Shown one piece after another: positions 22,425 to 25,549 of a stretch of 25,549 nt of DNA (its first letter is position 1; every line of letters starts with the position of its first letter). The stretch spans positions 1-25,549 of the forward strand of contig DMPC01000168.1 of the NCBI GenBank assembly GCA_003456155.1. The letters are read 5' to 3'. Under the pieces are notes generated by a model that saw only the letters and a program-made list of their open reading frames with translations, ran no database searches and was not told the origin of the DNA. This DNA is from Actinomycetota bacterium. GTDB taxonomy: Bacteria; Actinomycetota; Actinomycetes; S36-B12. Both the position numbers and the translations under genes were made by a program.

Positions 22425-23180
22425 ATGGATCTTCAGGGTCGCACCGCCATCGTGACCGGTGCCTCGCGTGGCATCGGCAGGTCCATTGCGGAGCTGTTCG
22501 CAGCCGAGGGCGCCCAGGTGGCTCTCGTCGCCCGATCCGCCGAGACCCTCGAGGAGGTCTCGGCCGTGATCCGAGCCGCTGGCGGATCCGCCCTGACGAT
22601 CCCCGTCGACGTGACGTCGCCCGAGGCCGCCGACGACATCGTCACCGCGACCCTCGACGCATACGGCGGCATCGACATCCTGGTCAACAATGCCGGCGGC
22701 AACACCTTCATGTCACCGATCGCCTCCCTGCGGGCCTCCGGGTGGGCCAAGGCGATCGCCCTGAACCTCGACGCCTCGGTGCGCCTGATCCAGGCCGCCC
22801 TGCCCTCGCTGATTGCCAGCGGCCACGGCTCCATCGTCAACGTGTCCTCGGTGTCGGCCTTGAGAGCCGCGCCCATGATCGGCGCCTACGGTGCAGCGAA
22901 GGCGGCACTCGTCTCGGCGACGCAGACCCTTGCGGTCGAACTCGGAACCCAGCCCGTCCGCGCCAATGCGCTCGTTCCCGGCTGGATCGCGACCGACCTG
23001 ACGGGCTTCCTGCGCGAGGACGAAGGGATCGAGCACACGGTGCTCGATCGAGTGCCGATGGCACGGTGGGGCCGTCCGGAGGAGATCGCGCAGGCGGCGC
23101 TCTTCCTCGCCAGCGACCGCTCCTCCTTCATGACCGGGCAGTCCCTCGTCGTCGACGGCGGCCTCAGCGCCAATCCGTGA
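22425..23180 (+). CDS. Short-chain dehydrogenase/reductase (SDR)
   Basis: 251-aa classical SDR with a Rossmann fold. The cofactor loop is TGASRGIG (11-18), NNAGG follows at 88-92, and the catalytic residues are Ser142 in NVSS, Tyr155 and Lys159 in the YGAAK motif. The C-terminus has PGWIATDL and a GQSLVVDGG ending typical of FabG-like and related SDRs. Arg37 after the second strand (ALVARS) suggests NADP(H) preference. The substrate is open: 3-oxoacyl reductase is a common default label but no fatty-acid genes are near. It is followed by a 39-aa membrane peptide on the same strand. Confidence 0.93.
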   Translation: MDLQGRTAIVTGASRGIGRSIAELFAAEGAQVALVARSAETLEEVSAVIRAAGGSALTIPVDVTSPEAADDIVTATLDAYGGIDILVNNAGGNTFMSPIASLRASGWAKAIALNLDASVRLIQAALPSLIASGHGSIVNVSSVSALRAAPMIGAYGAAKAALVSATQTLAVELGTQPVRANALVPGWIATDLTGFLREDEGIEHTVLDRVPMARWGRPEEIAQAALFLASDRSSFMTGQSLVVDGGLSANP

Positions 23181-23188
23181 CCACGCGC

Positions 23189-23194
23189 TAGCCT
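23189..23194 (+). promoter_or_regulatory. Predicted -10 box (TAGCCT) of the 39-aa gene
   Basis: TAGCCT starts nine bases after the SDR stop codon. It would give an own transcript for the small gene with a leader of about 20 nt that includes GGAGGAG. Confidence 0.35.
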
Positions 23195-23221
23195 GACCAC
23201 ACCCACCGCGGAGGAGCCCCC

Positions 23222-23341
23222 ATGAGCACCCTGATCACCATCGCCGTCGTCGCCCTGCTCGTCATCGGCGCCATTGCGCTGGGCGTCAAGTTCTTCAACA
23301 CCTCCGTCGAGGATCAGGAGAAGGACAAGAACTGGGACTGA
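23222..23341 (+). CDS. 39-aa single-pass membrane peptide
   Basis: MSTLITIAVVALLVIGAIAL forms one hydrophobic helix and is followed by a short hydrophilic tail with the acidic and basic run EDQEKDKNWD. GGAGGAG (23210-23216) lies five bases before the ATG, one of the best ribosome sites in the window, and a -10-like TAGCCT precedes it. That makes translation likely despite the size. The gene is too short for standard gene callers. Its function is unknown; proteins of this form often bind and modulate larger membrane partners. Confidence 0.72.
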   Translation: MSTLITIAVVALLVIGAIALGVKFFNTSVEDQEKDKNWD

Positions 23342-23356
23342 GCCCGGGAGCACTCC

Positions 23357-24229
23357 CTATTCGGCCTTGCAGGCCTTGATGAGGCTGCGAATCCCCTCGA
23401 TGTCCCCGGGGCTGAGCGTGTTGTTGTCGTCGACCAGGTAGTACATGACGTTCTGCGGGTTGGTGCCGTGCCCGAGCCCGAGCACGTGTCCGAGTTCGTG
23501 CAGGTACACAGCACTGCGCTCCTGCGCACTCGCCTTCTTCACGTACTCGATACTGAGGACGACGCTTCCCTCGACGATCTGCTTGGAGTCCTTCCACACC
23601 TTGGTCGGCGACGCGAACCCGACCGTCCGCTGATCGAGCAGCGAGGAGTCCTTCTGCGGCAGGAACGCGATGTAGACATGGCGCTCGCTGGGATGCACCT
23701 CGCTGGTGACGACGAAGTTCGTATCGTCGTAGATCACCGGCACCTCGCCGACGAACTGGAAGTCGAGTCCGGAGACCGTTCCCCACTTGGCAAAGTCCTG
23801 GGTGAACTGGTTGCGGGCCATCCGAGCGTCAGCAGCACTCACCCGACTGGTGTCGATGCTCCAGGTGATCGGGGTGTCGCAGTCAGCCCAGCCGCTATTG
23901 ATCAGGTCGGGTGCTGCACCCGCGAAGATCGATGCCACCTGGGATTCCGCATAGGCCACGACACCGACGATGGAGAGGAACACGGCCGACACCACGACAG
24001 TGGCCAACTGCCAGGCCGGCTTGCCCTTGCGGCGGTCGGAGACGCGCCGATCCGAGCGGCGACGATCCGTGCGCTGGGCCTCTCCAGAGTCCTCATCGGA
24101 CCGTCGATCGTGCTGACGGCGATTGCCGATTCGTCGCTCGGGAGGCCGGGACTTCTGGAAGTAGTGCATGCTCGCCATGCCCAGGGCGAAGGCCGCAAGC
24201 GTGATGAGAACCCACCAGTACCAAGCCAT
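23357..24229 (-). CDS. Membrane-anchored matrixin-like zinc metalloprotease
   Basis: 290 aa. Helix 1 (WYWWVLITLAAFALGMAS, about 3-20) and helix 2 (about 74-94) flank a very basic segment with repeated DRR units (RRIGNRRQHDRRS, DRRRSDRRVSDRR). A catalytic domain follows with HELGHVLGLGH (244-254), the three-His zinc site of metzincins, and Met262 in NVMYYLV as the Met-turn. Topology with both helices puts the basic loop in the cytoplasm and the protease outside the cell. No separate propeptide cysteine switch is obvious; Cys117 is the only Cys near the domain start. GGAGG seven bases before the ATG fixes the start. The substrate is unknown. Confidence 0.85.
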   Translation of the reverse strand: MAWYWWVLITLAAFALGMASMHYFQKSRPPERRIGNRRQHDRRSDEDSGEAQRTDRRRSDRRVSDRRKGKPAWQLATVVVSAVFLSIVGVVAYAESQVASIFAGAAPDLINSGWADCDTPITWSIDTSRVSAADARMARNQFTQDFAKWGTVSGLDFQFVGEVPVIYDDTNFVVTSEVHPSERHVYIAFLPQKDSSLLDQRTVGFASPTKVWKDSKQIVEGSVVLSIEYVKKASAQERSAVYLHELGHVLGLGHGTNPQNVMYYLVDDNNTLSPGDIEGIRSLIKACKAE

Positions 24230-24301
24230 CGTGTCACCTCCCGTCGCCCAGTATGAGCCACGCACGGGGTGGACGAAGGATCAGCAGCGCTCGCTGGCCG
24301 G

Positions 24302-24706
24302 TCAGTCCTCTGGCACCGGTCGCGTGCGATGGAGCCACCAGAGTCCCAGGATCGGGAGCGCCAGCGGGATGAAGAGATAGCCGCTGCCGAAGGTCGACCA
24401 CACGGAGGCCGAGGGGAAGGCACTCGGCGCGACGAGGCTCGCGGTGCCGACGATGAGGACCCCCGCGAGCTCGATGGCGATCGCCGTGGTGGCGACCCGG
24501 CGGGAGGTCTTATCCCCACGGGCAAGGGCCACCGTCGCGACAACGTAGATGAGGGCGGCAGCGGCCGACAGGGTGTAGGCCACCGGAGCCTCGTCGAAGC
24601 GCGTCAGGATCTGGACGAAGGACCGAGCCGTGGCGGCCAGGGCGAAGACCGCGTAGACCACGACCAGTACGCGTCCGAAGCCGCGGTTCACACGGGTCTC
24701 AGACAC
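24302..24706 (-). CDS. Four-helix integral membrane protein, unknown function
   Basis: 134 aa. A short basic N-terminus (MSETRVNRGFGR) is followed by hydrophobic helices at about 13-30 (VLVVVYAVFALAATAR), 48-66, 77-97 and 108-126. It ends in a short charged tail. The GTG start at 24706 lies inside the end of the upstream membrane gene (8-bp overlap), so the two are co-translated. Frames extending further upstream are antisense-like in composition and have no ribosome site. I recognise it only as a common type of actinobacterial small membrane protein. Confidence 0.78.
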   Translation of the reverse strand: MSETRVNRGFGRVLVVVYAVFALAATARSFVQILTRFDEAPVAYTLSAAAALIYVVATVALARGDKTSRRVATTAIAIELAGVLIVGTASLVAPSAFPSASVWSTFGSGYLFIPLALPILGLWWLHRTRPVPED

Positions 24707-25058
24707 CCGACCACACCTGCTGAGCACGGACGACCATGAACGGCACGACGAGCAGCGCGACGAGAAGCACTGCCGAGGCAGCACGCGACTTCTCCGCGCG
24801 AATCCACCACCCGGCAGCGGGGAGGATGGCGAGGAGGCCGAGCACGTACAGGGCGAACTCCAGCCGGGCGAAATCCGTCGTCCTCGTCACCATCGACACC
24901 AGGGCCCACACGGCGAAGACCACCTGGATCACCTCGACGACCCCCAGCGCGACCCAGAGGGAGCGACCCGGCGGCCGGTTGATGACCAGCAGCACCAACG
25001 GCCACAGCGCCAGGACGAGCGGAGCGACGATGGCGAGCGTCGCGAGGGGGCCGGTCAT
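24699..25058 (-). CDS. Four-helix integral membrane protein, unknown function
   Basis: 119 aa with hydrophobic helices at about 4-27, 33-55, 66-85 and 92-110. Short loops carry NRPPGRS, TRTTDFARLE and RAEKSR. The ATG overlaps the stop of the DsbA-like gene by four bases (ATGA) and its stop overlaps the next membrane gene by eight. The constant coupling suggests the two membrane proteins work together, possibly with the thioredoxin-fold protein. No redox-active Cys pair is present in either, so they are not DsbB/VKOR-type electron acceptors. Confidence 0.78.
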   Translation of the reverse strand: MTGPLATLAIVAPLVLALWPLVLLVINRPPGRSLWVALGVVEVIQVVFAVWALVSMVTRTTDFARLEFALYVLGLLAILPAAGWWIRAEKSRAASAVLLVALLVVPFMVVRAQQVWSGV

Positions 25059-25549
25059 CCGGCGACGAGCGAGCTCAGTTCAGCGTCCTGGAACGGGTTC
25101 TCCAGCGTGCGCCCGTTGATCAGGACGGTCGGAGTCCCCCCGACGCCTCGGCCGAAGCCGGCCTGGGTGGAGGTCGCGACGAACGGCACATGGCGGTTCG
25201 ACTCGATGCAGGCGAGGGTGCTCCTGCCTGCTCCCAGCTCGCTCGCGATGGTGGAGAGGGTCTCGATCGAGAACTGGCTGGCCGGTTCAGCCGGATCAGC
25301 GCTCTCGAAGACCGCCGTGTTGAACGCCGCGAACGTGGTCATGCCCTCGCCCTCCAGGACGCAGGCCGCTGCACTGGCGGCTCGGGCCGAGGCGCCCGGC
25401 GGATCCAGCGTCGGGCTCTGCTCACCCAGGAAGGCCAGGTTGTACTGCTTGACCAGCAGTCCCGAGTCAGGCACAAGCGCTCGCTTGACGAGCGCGGTCC
25501 CGATCTCCTTCTCCCATTTCTGGCAGTAGGGGCACTGGTAGTCGACGTA
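25055..25549 (-). CDS. DsbA-like thioredoxin-fold protein (5' end outside window)
   Basis: Only the last 164 residues are inside the window. The visible part begins YVDYQCPYCQKWE, giving the redox-active CPYC motif. It has an inserted helical segment and then VGGTPTVLING, the cis-Pro loop that faces the active site in DsbA and thioredoxins. The protein resembles the DSBA-like oxidoreductases that are usually exported in actinobacteria; the signal peptide or anchor would be in the missing part. It is the first of three overlapping genes with two small membrane proteins. Substrate is unknown. Confidence 0.85.
   Translation of the reverse strand, partial: YVDYQCPYCQKWEKEIGTALVKRALVPDSGLLVKQYNLAFLGEQSPTLDPPGASARAASAAACVLEGEGMTTFAAFNTAVFESADPAEPASQFSIETLSTIASELGAGRSTLACIESNRHVPFVATSTQAGFGRGVGGTPTVLINGRTLENPFQDAELSSLVAG

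Noticed and set aside
23346..23357. GGGAG-CA-CTCCC as a bidirectional terminator
   Set aside because: Five-base stem with a two-base loop and no T-run on either side; too weak to call.
1..25549. tRNA, rRNA, CRISPR arrays, intact IS elements or integrases
   Set aside because: I looked for cloverleaf ends, regularly spaced direct repeats and transposase or recombinase motifs on both strands and saw none.

Overview
The window is high-GC DNA from an actinobacterium (Actinomycetota). Signs of this are the coenzyme F420 gene fbiC, a DUF3097 protein, an LppM-like lipoprotein, an Rpf-like muralytic protein, frequent GTG starts, and weak -10 boxes of the TANNCT/TACGAT type close to start codons. I cannot name a genus from the sequence alone. 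It is mostly ordinary chromosome, with one accessory patch and one operon whose pathway I cannot match to a described system.

Layout. 1-5.4 kb: a histidinol-phosphatase-type IMPase protein and a CBS-pair protein (+), facing fbiC and a cytochrome P450 (-) that share an ATGA overlap. The fbiC upstream region is rich in symmetric elements: a 21-bp inverted repeat just before the ribosome site, a 12-bp palindrome, a CRP/GlxR-like site and another inverted repeat. A divergent 55-codon gene follows and ends in a good intrinsic terminator. 5.5-7.55 kb: an accessory patch with about 390 bp lacking a confident gene, a secreted seven-bladed YVTN propeller protein of lower GC, a zinc-ribbon remnant and a frameshifted SNF2 helicase remnant that stops next to xthA. 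7.55-10.8 kb (-): exonuclease III coupled to a GMC-type flavoprotein with a four-cysteine cluster, then DUF3097.

10.8-14.9 kb: an LppM-like lipoprotein (+), the ATP-dependent 5-oxoprolinase operon pxpA-pxpB-pxpC (-), a small ABM-fold monooxygenase (-) and a UPF0303/HbpS-like protein (+) that appears leaderless. 14.9-20.2 kb: a minus-strand cluster of a 100-aa unknown protein, a PhyH-type 2-oxoglutarate dioxygenase, a CoA-acylating semialdehyde dehydrogenase and a transaldolase-fold aldolase, with a divergent LysR regulator. A perfect 20-bp CG-centred palindrome sits just upstream of the dioxygenase. The gene set suggests oxidise, retro-aldol cleave, then convert the semialdehyde to acyl-CoA, on an unknown substrate.

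20.2-25.5 kb: a TMEM175-like channel (+) facing an Rpf-like secreted protein (-) whose roughly 250-nt leader contains strong stems; a tail-anchored small protein (-); an SDR oxidoreductase (+); a 39-aa one-helix protein (+); a membrane-anchored matrixin-like zinc protease (-); and an overlapping three-gene set (-) of a DsbA-like thioredoxin-fold protein, cut by the window edge, and two four-helix membrane proteins. I saw no tRNA, rRNA, CRISPR array or intact insertion sequence.
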